Numbered from the stretch's first letter, positions 1-8,545 are shown. The stretch is DNA of 17,250 bases from Baffinella frigidus (GCA_026770585.1 MU646384.1:304699-321948), one strand, 5' to 3'. Program-made: numbers and translations. The notes: generated by a model not told the origin, from the sequence alone.

Positions 1-12
1 ATAGATAGATAT

Positions 13-107
<95 letters not shown>

Positions 108-121
108 TATGTATTATATAG

Positions 122-153
<32 letters not shown>

Positions 154-157
154 AGAT

Positions 158-211
<54 letters not shown>
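1..211. repeat. (TAGA)n tetranucleotide microsatellite
   Basis: Nearly uninterrupted TAGA/GATA repeats with a few variant units (TATA, AATA) around 100-150 fill the left edge. It lies directly 5' of the first visible exon of the carrier gene, so it is most likely inside an intron of that gene. The antisense open frame made of alternating Y-L-S-I residues is a by-product of the repeat and not a protein. Confidence 0.97.
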
Positions 212-212
<1 letters not shown>

Positions 213-234
213 TGTATACGCGTGCGTCTGAAAC

Positions 235-3200
235 ATCTTGAAAGCTGACGGAGTCAAAGGCCTCTTCCGAGGGTATGCTAGAGCCGCCCCGTTGCCTCCC
301 TCACCGCGCGGCATCCACTTTTATTTGGGCCTAGGGCCTCGGGATAAGGGTTCAGAGTTTATGGTGTGTGTAGTATCCCCAAGAGCACCAGCCTGAGTGC
401 CGCCCGCCCTTGCTGCAGTGGGTTTCGAGTGAAGGGTGTAGGGGAAGGGGGGGGGCAGTACCGGCGTTGAAACAAAGCTGTGTCTCCCGCACATGCCAAC
501 CTCACCGTATCCACGCGTCGGCTTTTTGCGCAGGGTTTGACGACCCAGGACCCCCGTGGCGTTAATAGCCCCCTCGGGTGTGTTGAGCAGATGCCAAGCG
601 TTCCTGCTGCGGGACCTGCTTTTCGACGCGATCGAGTTTCTCGTCTACGGAAAACTGTTCCTCCTCTTGTGTGTTCGGGATCAGATCCTCAAATCAGTGT
701 GTGTGCAGATACCCTGCGTGTGTGTGCTGATACCCAGCGTGTCTGTGCAGATACCCAACGTTTCTGTGCAGATATCCAGCGTGTCTGTGCTGATACCCAA
801 CGTTTCTGCTGATACCCAGCGTTTCTGCGCAGATATCCAGCGTTTTTGCTGCGGGACCTGCCCTTCGACGCGATCGAGTTTCTCGCCTACGAACAACTCC
901 GCCTCATCTACCTCGCTACGCTCGCCTCCGGGGGCCAGGTACGTATTCGGTTACACGGTCTGGAGTTTGGGGGTTGGGGGCTGGGGTCTGAGAAAAGAAT
1001 TAATTAAATGGATTAAAGGGAAGAGTTTGGGGATAGGGTTCATGTGAGCCATTGTTTCACAATCATCGAGAACTCGTGGATTGAGAGTCTAGTTTTTCCC
1101 TCTCTATATCGGGGGTGACTGCTCCGCAACCGGTGGCATTTTCTCCCCCCAGCCCAGAACACACGCTGGCTCACGTTCAGCAAGTTGGTTCCGACTGGTT
1201 GAGACTTTGCCGGAAAACTCCTCGAATTCAGCAGGCTTTGCCGTGCCACGCTGGGGGCGAGGTCTGCTCTTTCCACATCACACTAACAAGAGAAAACACT
1301 TCCACCCGTGACCAACTCTTCCTTTGAATTCATCCAACAAAATTTCAATGGATCGGCTCGTTTGGAGAAACGACATGAATGCGCCACTGATTAGCTCTGT
1401 CCCACTTGGATGTGGGCTCCCCATAAATTCGACCCCCCCCCCGAAATTCTAGGGGTAAATTTTATGTAGGGGTGTCAAAATTTACCTGTAAAATTGGGGG
1501 GGGGGGCGAATTTATGGGGAGCCCAAATCAAGTGGGACAGAGCTAGACTGACGGCTGTCCCTTGGAGCGCACAGATTGGCGATGTCGAGACTGCCGTCAT
1601 CGGCGCTCTCGCAGGAGGTCTTAACTCTGTCCCACCAAATCTCGTCTCATCATTATTAGTTTTCAAGAAGGATCTCCTGTACAAATTAACCGTGCATCTA
1701 CGTCTTAATGTTTTTAATGATGAGACGAAACTTAACTCGAACAGAGCTAGGAGGTGAGTTTTCCCTGCTCTTGGTGGCCAATTTGGTTTTGAGCCATTAT
1801 AAACGTCTTTCTCTCTCTCTCTCCCTATCTCTCTCTCTCTCTCTCTCCCTCTCTCTCTCTGCAGTTTTTTTCACAGCGATTCTGGTACGTCTTGGTCGTG
1901 TCAACCGACTTCACGTCCGCACCTTCCCGCGACTTTGAGCGGGCCGTCACTCGGTGTCCACGTATCAAGTTGTGCCCTGCATCGACGATGCAGAGAGACA
2001 CGGGGTGGCGTTACCATGCTGCCACATGCCTCATTTATATTGTCAAAATAATTAATTGTGATTTATATTGACAAAGTGATTGAGTGTGGTGGATGGCAGG
2101 GATCACGGGGGCGCTGACGTGTCCGCTCGACACAATCCGCGCGCGCACCATGAACGAGGCAGGCTTGTCCGACAGGCTCTACGACGGGCCCTTCGAGGTA
2201 GAGCGCTGTTCGCGTCCGATGCCGCCTCAGTAGGCCACGGACACACTCAAACACTCTGAAACGTAGAGGGTTTAGCACCAGTATCGTCAACGGTTGGCAT
2301 CGTTCTGTTGTATTGGTGTGGTGAGCCTGCCAGGGTCGGCCGACAGACTTTACAACGGGCCCTTGCAGGTACCGAAAAGCCTTTTCGGGAAAATTTCATG
2401 CCAGACATGCTCCGTTGCGCGAAAGAAAGTTGACGGTTCGCGGGAGGTCAGCGGGAGTCGTTGGGCACCCAAGGCCTTCGTGAACGAACCTTTCTCGACA
2501 ACACCGAAGCAGTTATTGAACAAACCCCAACCTCTTCTTCGGCAGACCGCAAAGGCGATCGTGGAGGAGGAGGGCGTGGCAGCTCTCTTCAGCGGCGTTG
2601 TTCCTCGGGTGAGTCCCACCCATCCTTTCAGGAGGAACCCACCGTGTATTGCTGCCCTCGCTTCAGGGGGGGGACATGTGTGTAGTGGATGCCCACAGAA
2701 TCGTCGTTCCTCAAGTGAGTCCCACCCTGTCTGCTCTACCACGCAAGAGTGTAGGGCTGACCTGGGAAAACAAGCCAGTTCACACGGAATTTGTAACAAA
2801 TTCCCGAAATTTCGATTTTTATGTGGGAAGAATGTCCACTTATGAACTTAAGAAATAGTAGAATTCTACTATTTCTCCTGTGGGTCACTCTGCCCTACAC
2901 TCTTGCGTGGTAAGGGGGAACAACCGTTGATTGGATCCCCACAGGATGATGGGTGTTGCGGAACAGCGTCCTCCCTCGGGTAGAGTCCCGCCCTCTCTCC
3001 CCGGGTACTGCAAACCCCACCGTGTACTGCATACCTACACTTTCGCATTGTGCTCTCGCGCGTGAGTGCCGCCCTCCCTTCAGGGGGAACCCGCTTTGCG
3101 TTGCATACCCACGGAATCGTGATCGTCTTGCCTCGCGTGAGTGCCTCTGATACCCACACAATTGCAGTGTCCGGGGTGTCCTCCCTCGCGTGAGTGCCGC

Positions 3201-4095
3201 CCTCGCTCTATGGGGGAACCCACCGTGTACAGGGGTACCTCGTGTACAAGAAAACGAATCTTAAGAAAACGCACCGAATTCGACCCCTGCGTTTTCTTAA
3301 TTCAAGTACCAGAGGGTTGGCTAAATGCGAGATTTAGTCAACCTCCTGGTACGAACAAGGAAACACGGACCGACCGACCTTCGAGCAAGGGTGTTCTTAT
3401 AGCCGAGGCACCCCTGTATTTGATACCCACATAATCGTGGGTGTTGCGGAACAGTGCCGAGACTAGCGACTGATTGCGAACCGCGGAGGAGCGGGTTGAT
3501 GGGCCGGCGTTCGCTCTGACTCAGCCCCTATCACTATGGCCCCACACACTGTGGCAACATATTCCTATAAGCCTAAGCCCGCCCTACGAGGGGTGTGAGG
3601 GCGTGTTTCTTGTGTTGATCGTGTAGCACGATAGACAAGCGGGTGCCGCAGCAGCCCCTCCCCGCCCCCACTCGCACGCAGGATGTGATGGTGTCGTGCA
3701 CCGCAACTGAGAAAGAAGGCGCAAGCGCCCACTCGCACGCGCTGTCGGGCTTGCACGTGGCGCGCTTGTCAATATGGTCCCACACACCGTAACATCTACT
3801 GCATTCATATTCCTATGAGCCTAGGCGCGCCCTGCGAGGGGTGTGAGGGCCTGTTTCGGGTATTTACCCCGTAAGTGGCCAGTAGGATCATACGCCCTAC
3901 CGTAGGGCCCTAGGACCTGCTTAGGACCTCGTGGCAGTCTAATTTGACTGGCTGGCTACTTAAGGGGTATCACACGCAGCCCCCACGCGCCCCGGAACTG
4001 ATGTTCTCCTGAACCAGGTTGTATGGCTCTCGCTCGGAGGGACGGTCTTCTTCTCTTCTCTCGAGGCTGCTCGCTCCTTCTTCGCCGCGCTCTGA
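235..4095 (+). CDS. SAMC: Mitochondrial carrier, S-adenosylmethionine carrier-like (3' part of gene, spliced)
   Basis: Predicted inner-membrane carrier that would exchange S-adenosylmethionine for S-adenosylhomocysteine. Exons: about 235-272, 833-938, 1575-1617, 2100-2197, 2546-2608 and 4018-4095 (TGA stop); all introns are GT-AG and the phases join, giving 141 residues. Seen in order: GVKGLFRG, then LLRDLPFDAIEFLAYEQL closing the second carrier repeat; a third repeat with the family signature PLDTIR inside ITGALTCPLDTIRAR; AIVEEEGVAALFSGVVPR; and a last helix VVWLSLGGTVFF. From family knowledge, plant SAM carriers share FLLRDLPFDAI and the glycine pair in the last helix, which favours this subfamily over other carriers; substrate is inferred. 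The 5' edge of the first exon is unsure: frame-matched homology reaches back to about 235, but the only nearby AG is at 243-244. Missing N-terminal half lies left of the window. Confidence 0.86.
591..668 (+). pseudogene. Degraded duplicate of carrier exon 2 inside intron 1
   Basis: Reads A-FLLRDLLFDAIEFLVYGKL after a possible CAG acceptor at 588-590, closely matching exon 2 (833-938). It has a Leu in place of the conserved Pro of the RDLPFDA motif and has lost the YEQL motif and the GT donor, which in the true exon follows ASGGQ. The intact copy gives the better family match, so this one is called a decayed tandem duplicate. A mutually exclusive exon is a less likely alternative because no usable donor is seen. 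Confidence 0.75.
708..852 (+). repeat. 21-bp minisatellite copying the exon 2 acceptor region
   Basis: About seven units starting at 708, 729, 750, 771, 792, 811 and 832, of the form GATACCCAGCGTTTCTGTGCA with variants; all are 21 bp except one of 19 bp. The last unit is the real 3' splice site and first codons of carrier exon 2 (AG at 831-832). Units at 708, 750 and 771 keep an AG; the others read TG. The 19-bp unit throws upstream AGs out of frame with the exon. Confidence 0.85.
1392..1545. mobile_element. MITE-like foldback element, TIR TAGCTCTGTCCCAC
   Basis: Inverted arms of nearly 50 bp start with TAGCTCTGTCCCAC and include CTCCCCATAAATTCG, then poly-C on the left and the matching poly-G on the right. 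Terminal TA on both sides would fit a TA target duplication as in Tc1/mariner-type MITEs (inference). It has no coding capacity. It lies in carrier intron 2 and ends 29 bp before exon 3. Confidence 0.82.
1622..1749. mobile_element. Second MITE-like foldback, related TIR
   Basis: Left end TAACTCTGTCCCACC and right end CGAACAGAGCTA resemble the termini of the element at 1392-1545, and the arms share CGTCTCATCATTA in inverted order. The arms are less perfect, so it looks older. It begins 4 bp after the carrier exon 3 boundary, inside intron 3. Confidence 0.72.
1808..1863 (+). repeat. (CT)n microsatellite in carrier intron 3
   Basis: CT dinucleotides with rare CCCT and CTAT interruptions, followed by TGCAG and a T-run. 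It looks like a polypyrimidine tract plus acceptor, but no carrier-like coding follows at this point; the true acceptor for exon 4 is at 2098-2099. Confidence 0.9.
2327..2370 (+). pseudogene. Degraded duplicate of the 3' end of carrier exon 4
   Basis: Reads SADRLYNGPLQ followed by GT at 2369-2370, matching LSDRLYDGPFE plus GT at the end of exon 4 (2198-2199). Only the last dozen codons and the donor were copied. No acceptor precedes it at the equivalent place, so it is taken as a decayed duplicate in intron 4. Confidence 0.68.
2600..3225 (+). repeat. Degenerate repeats of the exon 5 donor region in carrier intron 5
   Basis: The junction CCTCGG|GTGAGTCCCACC (GT at 2609) recurs as diverged copies with GT at 2715, 2980, 3062, 3137 and 3190, often followed by the motif GGGGAACCCACCGTGTACTG and CATACCCACA. 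Spacing is irregular (106, 265, 82, 75, 53 bp), partly because of an inserted palindrome at 2851. It is a local amplification of the exon edge and the start of the intron. Confidence 0.72.
2851..2876. repeat. 26-bp perfect palindrome
   Basis: AGAAATAGTA, then GAATTC, then TACTATTTCT: a spacer-free perfect inverted repeat inside the donor-region repeat array of carrier intron 5. Nothing coding or regulatory is attached to it. Confidence 0.95.
3228..3418. mobile_element. Foldback element with TACAGGGG termini and two inner hairpins
   Basis: Starts TACAGGGGTACCTCG and ends CGAGGCACCCCTGTA, the termini of the 121-bp foldback family found at 5220 and 13289, but with another interior. Inside are a perfect 13-bp stem (3261-3273 with 3288-3300, TTAAGAAAACGCA) and an imperfect 21-bp stem (3306-3326 with 3332-3352). 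It lies in carrier intron 5. Confidence 0.75.
3532..3858. repeat. Direct repeat pair in carrier intron 5
   Basis: About 3532-3612 and 3768-3858 share, in the same order, ATGG.CCCACACAC, ATATTCCTAT.AGCCTA and CGAGGGGTGTGAGGGC. The sequence between is GC-rich and contains a smaller repeat of ACTCGCACGC. No coding match was found. Confidence 0.75.
3865..3969. mobile_element. Foldback element just upstream of the last carrier exon
   Basis: Left arm TACCCCGTAAGTGGCCA and right arm GGCTACTTAAGGGGTA pair imperfectly. The interior GTAGGATCATACGCCCTACC resembles, in reverse orientation, the stretch around 5685-5725 in E2F intron 5. It ends 48 bp before the exon that starts at 4018. Confidence 0.66.
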
Positions 4096-4197
4096 TCCTG
4101 CGCGGAAATGTTGGTTTCGATGCGTCATGAATACGCTTATCTCGTCATCCTGCCCGGCCGCGGTGCCTACATGGTGGCCATGTTGGTTTCGATCCGT

Positions 4198-4203
4198 AAT
4201 AAA
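4198..4203 (+). promoter_or_regulatory. Candidate poly(A) signal AATAAA of the carrier gene
   Basis: AATAAA lies 103 bp after the carrier stop codon in the right orientation. The hexamer can occur by chance and some algae use other signals, so this is only a candidate. Confidence 0.35.
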
Positions 4204-4481
4204 CGCGCGTTTTTTTTTCTTCCGTTACTGTTAAGCAACAAGCTGGCCGGCAGCCTCCAAGGCTCTGGGGGATCCGCACGTGCCGTGGGCCTATATGTCC
4301 TAGTAGTGGACGTGACCTGTGTAAAGTCACTCTGGTCATCCTATGGGGTAATATCCCCAGAAAGGCCTGAGGGGCACACGCGAACCGCTTTCCCCCCGCT
4401 CGTGGCACGGACTTAAAGGAGTCACACGTAGAGGGGACATGACATGAGCCATTCCCCCAGCCCTGAGTGAATGTACTTTGG

Positions 4482-4532
4482 AGTCCTCATAAGCTTGCGT
4501 CCGTAGGTGCCCTTAGAGCCTACATACCCACA
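4482..4532 (-). repeat. Inverted copy of the insert found at 12400-12450
   Basis: The reverse complement reads TGTGGGTATGTAGGCTCTAA and then CACCTACGGACGCAAG, aligning with TGTGGGTATCTAGGCCCTAA and TACCTACGGACGCAAG from 12400. A second shared motif, CGTGGAGGCT, follows at 4611 and near 12549. It is a dispersed element of unknown type. Confidence 0.65.
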
Positions 4533-4748
4533 CGCTGTGTACGCACATGCACCAACCCCAAGTCTACTGCCAGCCCGACTGGCAAGGTCGTTTTTTCACA
4601 GCTGAGGGACGCGTGGAGGCTACAGCATAGATTCTACATGCAGGTGAGACGGCACGTTTTGAGAAAAAATATACTGCCTCTCGCTCGCTCGCACATTGGC
4701 CCCCTCCATCTCTCTCTCCCTCCCGCTCTCAACAAAAAAGCCACCTAC

Positions 4749-7700
4749 TCACGCCACGTACTCAACACCGTTCGCAGACGAGTAGAAGTCGGAAAACCCC
4801 GTCCCCGCGCCCTCCCCATCCAGGTTATCGTCATCATACCGGTCCGGGTACGCCCCAGAGGTATCGTGCGCGGGCGACAGCCGCAGGAACCCGTCACCGT
4901 CCCCGCCCACGTGCTCCGCCTCCTGCTCCTCGGCGCCCGAGTGCTCCGCACCCTCCTCGCGCGGCGGCGACTCGGACACCAGGAGGATCTCGACGGGGCC
5001 GTCGTTGCTGCGCAGGAAGATCTGGTACGTGCGCCGCTCGGGGGTTGTGTTCATGTCGGGGTACGGCACCGCCAGCATCGTCCCTGCCGTGCCCGCGAGG
5101 GTTAGGGGGTAGCGTGTGGGGTTGAGCGTTGGGGGTTTGGGGTTTGGGATTTAGGGTGTACAGGGGTACCTCGCTCATGAGAAACATCCCCCCCCATTTG
5201 GGGTTTGGGATTTAGGGTGTACAGGGGTACCTCGCTCATGAGAAACATCCCCCCCCAAGACCCTACAGAAGCCCTATGCCTAGGGCCCTATGGTGGTCCA
5301 AGGGGGAGGGGCAGTTTCTTATGAGCGAGGTACCCCTGTAGGGTTGAGAGTTGAGGGCGTGGGTTCAGGTTTGGTGTTTAGAGTTTAGGGTTTAGGGTTG
5401 AGGCCTCAGTGTTGAGGGTTCAGGGTTTGGGGTTGAGAGTTGAGGGTTTGGGGTGTAGGGTTGAGGGTTGAGGGTTGAGGGTTTAGGGTTGGGGGTGCAG
5501 GGTGCAGGGTTCAGGGTTTAGGGTTTAGGGTTCAGGATTTAGGGTTCAGGGTTGAGATAAAATCACGCTGTGTTGTGGTCGCAAGCAACACGGCCACCAC
5601 GTGTACCCGCAGCCCGCCAAGACATATCCCTCAAGTGCTCATAGGGTGAATATTCACCCTAACTCGCCCTAGGCAGGTCCTAGGACCCTACCGTAGGTTG
5701 TATGAGCCTACTGGGCACTGGAAGGGATATATGCCTCCCTCATATTCTTAGGCCAACGTCCTGAAAACCGGGTAGTTAAGCCTACGGTATTGCCTACGGT
5801 AGGCCGTAGGGGCCTAGGGGGGGTCCTACGAAACATGAGGTCCTAGGAGTCCTACGGCCTACCGTGGGCAATAACGTATGCCTACGGTTTTCAGGAGGTT
5901 ACCCTATCATATGTCGTTTCCCGTGGGGGGGGTACAGGCCTCTTGGAGCTATTGCATCTACTCGAGGTATTGCATCTATCGGCGCTGTTGGAACTATTGG
6001 AGCGTGGAGCGTGGGCGTGTGGTTGCCAGCCGCGCACCGTCCCAAAGTGCACTGCTGCGCCAAAAGTCAATTATGGGGCCGGGGCGCACCTGTGGGCGCC
6101 TTGATAGCGATGAGCGTCTGGTCCCGGAACTCCCCGATCCCCCGGATGTCCTCGTCCGTTACGAACGCCCTCTGCCGGAAAGATGCGTCGCTCTGCGGAC
6201 GCGCCCGGGGACGTGTCAGTACGAAAGTGGTCGAGCGCGAAAGTGGTCACTCCATGTCCAGAGTCGTGTCCATCCGTCCCCCCCCTTGCCATACGAGGAA
6301 GCCTTGGAGCAACGGCAGAAAGTGGAGCTCTCAGGACACCTTCCAGCGCTCAGAGCGCCCACATCGGGAAGATCCTCGGAGTCAGCGCGCGTGCGTGTTC
6401 CTGCTGAGGTTTGGGTCCACACTTCCCACAGCGCCACAACACATATCCACTCCACCGGTCCCATCGCACAAACTCTCGGTTTTCAGTGGCTGTGACTCCC
6501 CGCTGAGTCCTAGGCGTTTGCCGTCGCGCGCGACACGGAGTGGGGGGCAACCCCTAAGACGAGCCGTGCCTCGCCACTCAGAGAACCAGAGGTATCCCAA
6601 CAGACTTCCGCACCTCATTCTCACTCCTGAAAATAGCGGATAATTTAGCCGGACTATTTCTACGCAGCTACAGACCAACCAGGCGAAACCGCAGCACTTG
6701 GCGGGCTCATGGCACGCACCTGCTGCGCGTGGAGATCCGAGTCGAGCTGGGCAATGAAGCCGTCGATTTTGCTGGACTGAGCCTCGAGGTCAGCGAGTGA
6801 TGACTGGAGCTCCTCCAGGTCCGTCCGGTCCTGGCCGTCCACCTCCCCGCACCCCTTCCACTGGATGTTGTTCTTCGACTTCTTCTCGATCAGCCCGATG
6901 CCCTGCCGTGCCGCCATCCACTTCACGCCGTGGTGCGCAGCACCATGCTACTGGATTCACTGCAATGAGATAATGCGACAGGAGAGCAAGAGCGCCCCGA
7001 AACCATGGGCAAATGCTGCCCCAGAGATTCGGTTGCCGGGCCAGGGAGGAAGGGGCTGGACGACGGAGCAGACCTCGAGGACATTTGTAATGTCGTAGAT
7101 ACGCCGCTTTTGCACCTCCAACTCCACGGCTGCCGTGTTGAGGTCCAGGATGCCCCCTGTGCGCCACCGGGAGTAACGGTCAACGAGGGTTGCCGGTGCC
7201 CAGACATCAACTCAGTAACGGCGTGCGTCGCCGCATGTGCCACTGTCGGAAGGAGCTTCATCCCCCGCACGGGTCGCGCTAGGAACTAGACAGGGCAGAA
7301 TCCCCCCTCTCGCTGCCCTGCTTTGTTATGGATATCGGCGCTTCTCTGTCTTTCCATCATGGCCGTGGAAATCCTGGCCAGTTTCAGGAACTGTGAAGAA
7401 TACCCTGCATGTGCTGCGATATCGAACACACGTCGGCCAAGCGAGGCTCTGGCAGGGAGCGCACAGAGGAGCCGAAGGTGGGGCTGGGAGGGTGGGGCTT
7501 GGGGGCGATGGGCGTCAACGCACCAGGCGCCTGCTGGACCAGCGACACAAACTTCTTGGTGAGCAGCCCCAGCGAGCAGTCGTAGCGCGAGTTGCCTGAT
7601 GCCTCCACCGCGCGCCCCCCTGCAGCCGCCTTCTTCCCAGGCCGTGATGCGCTGGAAGGGGCCTCCACCTGCAGTCTCCCTCGGTAAGGCACCGAGATTG

Positions 7701-7948
7701 GCTGTTGGGCGATAGGCGGCTGCAGGGGGTAAGGATGAGAGCGGGTGGGGGAAACGGGGGCAGACCTTTCTCTTGGCGGGGGTCAGCGGCGACTCGTCGT
7801 TCTTGCTCATGGTGCTTTGGCTGGCGTGCGCGCCCAAGGCCCAATCCAACTCTCCGGCCTCGTGCTTCACCCGCTCGCCGTCAGCAGTTACGGTCCCCAC
7901 GACAGCCCCCGACGTTCCGCCGCGCTTCGACTTCCGAGCACCCTCCAT
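4749..7948 (-). CDS. E2F: E2F transcription factor (complete, six exons, 343 aa)
   Basis: Cell-cycle transcription factor, expected to bind E2F sites with a DP partner and be held by a retinoblastoma protein. Exons: 7948-7766, 7668-7524, 7156-7074, 6902-6720, 6192-6090 and 5083-4749; all junctions are GT-AG and phases match. Seen: winged-helix DNA-binding domain at residues about 89-153 ([35 protein letters not shown]); heptad-rich coiled coil about 164-198; marked box about 206-270 ([43 protein letters not shown]); acidic tail with [19 protein letters not shown] (315-333), laid out like the RB-binding motif of animal E2F1. T56-P-A-K is a full CDK site consensus next to the basic KRK at 59-61 (inference). 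The start is the only ATG after an in-frame stop at 8024-8026, with G at +4. Complete for a typical E2F1-6 class member and shorter than animal E2F1; a DP identity is unlikely because the marked box and the tail are E2F-type. Confidence 0.94.
5159..5219 (+). repeat. Tandem copy of a foldback left end (61-bp period)
   Basis: TACAGGGGTACCTCGCTCAT and its following GAGAAACATCCCCCCCC occur at 5159 and again at 5220, each preceded by GGTTTGGGATTTAGGGTG. Only the second copy has a right end, so the first is a partial duplication of the element plus its telomere-like flank. Confidence 0.85.
5220..5340. mobile_element. 121-bp foldback element (TACAGGGGTACC family), full copy
   Basis: TIRs of about 27 bp: TACAGGGGTACCTCGCTCAT on the left and ATGAGCGAGGTACCCCTGTA on the right. 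The interior contains CCTACAG and ATGCCTAGGGCCCTATGGTG. It has the same length and interior as the copy at 13289-13409. Ends are TA, fitting a TA target site. Non-coding and non-autonomous. Confidence 0.88.
5642..5661. repeat. 20-bp perfect palindrome
   Basis: TAGGGTGAAT followed directly by its complement ATTCACCCTA. It sits next to GTCCTAGGACCCTACCGTAG at about 5684, which resembles the interior of the foldback at 3865-3969 in reverse, so this may be a remnant of the same family. Confidence 0.85.
5760..5895. mobile_element. 136-bp foldback element in E2F intron 5
   Basis: Left arm CCTGAAAACCG, then TAAGCCTACGGTATTGCCTA and CGGTAGGCCGTAGG; the right arm carries the complements in reverse order and ends CCTACGGTTTTCAGG. 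The loop is G-rich with GTCCTAGGA motifs shared with nearby elements. No coding capacity. Confidence 0.8.
6193..6719 (-). other. E2F intron 4, no recognisable content
   Basis: 527 bp of unique-looking GC-rich sequence between the coiled-coil exon and the first marked-box exon. Donor GTGCGT follows CAGCAG; the acceptor is CCGCAG. I see no repeats, foldbacks or coding-like stretch on either strand apart from antisense open frames. Confidence 0.7.
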
Positions 7949-8255
7949 GGACTTCCCGGCAGCGCCTAAGATGGTCGAACAGCGGCAACGATCTAGTGCC
8001 CCCGAAGACCTAGCTAGTCCCCCTCAGCAGCGACCCCCACGCGGTGCACCTTGAAGATCCGTCCTAAATCGGGGGCGCTCTTCCGTGAATCTGCGATCAA
8101 AGCGCGCAGCCCAACTCGTCTCAGCAACGTGTCCAGTCACACGCGCAGCAGCAGCAAATGCGGGGGGCACAATGTGGGGGGTCCGGGTTGTCACCTTCAC
8201 CTCGTTGTCTCGAAGAATCTCCCTCGCAAAAAAAGTCCTCGGCGACGGGCGGACG
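7949..8255 (-). promoter_or_regulatory. E2F gene 5' flank
   Basis: The region upstream of the E2F start codon should hold its leader and promoter. No TATA box or clear TTTSSCGC E2F self-binding site is visible; the nearest is a T-run followed by GCGAGG around 8225. A non-coding first exon cannot be excluded. Confidence 0.4.
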
Positions 8256-8275
8256 TGACTACGAGCTCGTAGTCA
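8256..8275. repeat. 20-bp perfect palindrome
   Basis: TGACTACGAG followed directly by CTCGTAGTCA, about 310 bp upstream of the E2F start codon. It could be a dimer-binding site or a foldback end; nothing decides between them. Confidence 0.93.
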
Positions 8276-8332
8276 TGCTAAGTTAAGAAAGTGCCCAAAT
8301 GGACCACTTTTGGAGCCCAAGTGAATTTCTCT

Positions 8333-8500
8333 GTCAACTTTCGTGTGGTACGTAAACACGAAAGTTGACGCCGGCCACTTAGCAGCTGCACCCGGATTCT
8401 CGGGCAAGATTGGTCACGAAGTGACAAGAATCTTGCACCGGTTCCTTCGGGAAGTGGGGACGTAACAACAAGCCCTTGGGCGTCAACACGAAAGTTCACT
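8333..8500. repeat. Cluster of inverted repeats
   Basis: A perfect 14-bp stem, GTCAACTTTCGTGT (8333-8346) with its complement at 8356-8369, spacer 9 bp. A second hairpin GCAAGATT...AATCTTGC spans 8404-8436. The arm sequence AACACGAAAGTT returns at about 8484. Probably one decayed foldback element. Confidence 0.75.
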
Positions 8501-8545
8501 CTCCACGGGGCTCTGGGAGGCGACACGCGAGAGCAGAAAGATGCT

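Larger units (their letters stand above)
4096..4748. other. Convergent intergenic region, carrier stop to E2F stop
   Basis: 653 bp between two converging genes. It holds a direct repeat of about 72 bp spacing (ATGTTGGTTTCGAT at 4108 and 4180), a possible carrier poly(A) signal at 4198, and at 4482-4532 an inverted copy of the sequence at 12400-12450. No E2F poly(A) signal of AATAAA type was seen on the - strand before about 4500. Confidence 0.7.
5101..5555 (+). repeat. Degenerate TTTAGGG telomere-like tract in E2F intron 5
   Basis: Units of TTTAGGG, TTCAGGG, TTGAGGG and TTTGGGG in one orientation, interrupted by foldback sequence at 5159-5198 and 5220-5340. Plant-type telomere repeat that has mutated away from the exact unit. 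Confidence 0.92.
5084..6089 (-). other. E2F intron 5, a mosaic of repeats
   Basis: This 1006-bp intron splits the marked box after KAPT. From its 3' splice site backwards it holds telomere-like repeats (5101-5219), a 121-bp foldback (5220-5340), more telomere-like repeats (5341-5555), a perfect palindrome (5642-5661), another foldback (5760-5895) and about 190 bp of unrecognised sequence. The largest + strand open frame here (5864-6643) runs antisense through E2F exon 5 and is not a gene. Confidence 0.88.

Noticed and set aside
1856-1935. Exon after the (CT)n tract and TGCAG at 1864
   Set aside because: The downstream frames show no carrier homology and exon 3 joins exon 4 in phase without it.
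2294-2845. 183-codon + strand frame
   Set aside because: It reads through carrier exon 5 and its introns; only 2546-2608 is coding, and the rest is intron and repeat.
4467-5105. 212-codon + strand frame
   Set aside because: It is antisense to the last E2F exon, whose - strand reading gives a clear marked box and acidic tail.
5864-6643. 259-codon open frame on the + strand, the longest in the window
   Set aside because: It runs antisense through E2F exon 5 and introns 4-5 and starts within a foldback element; no family motif is seen.
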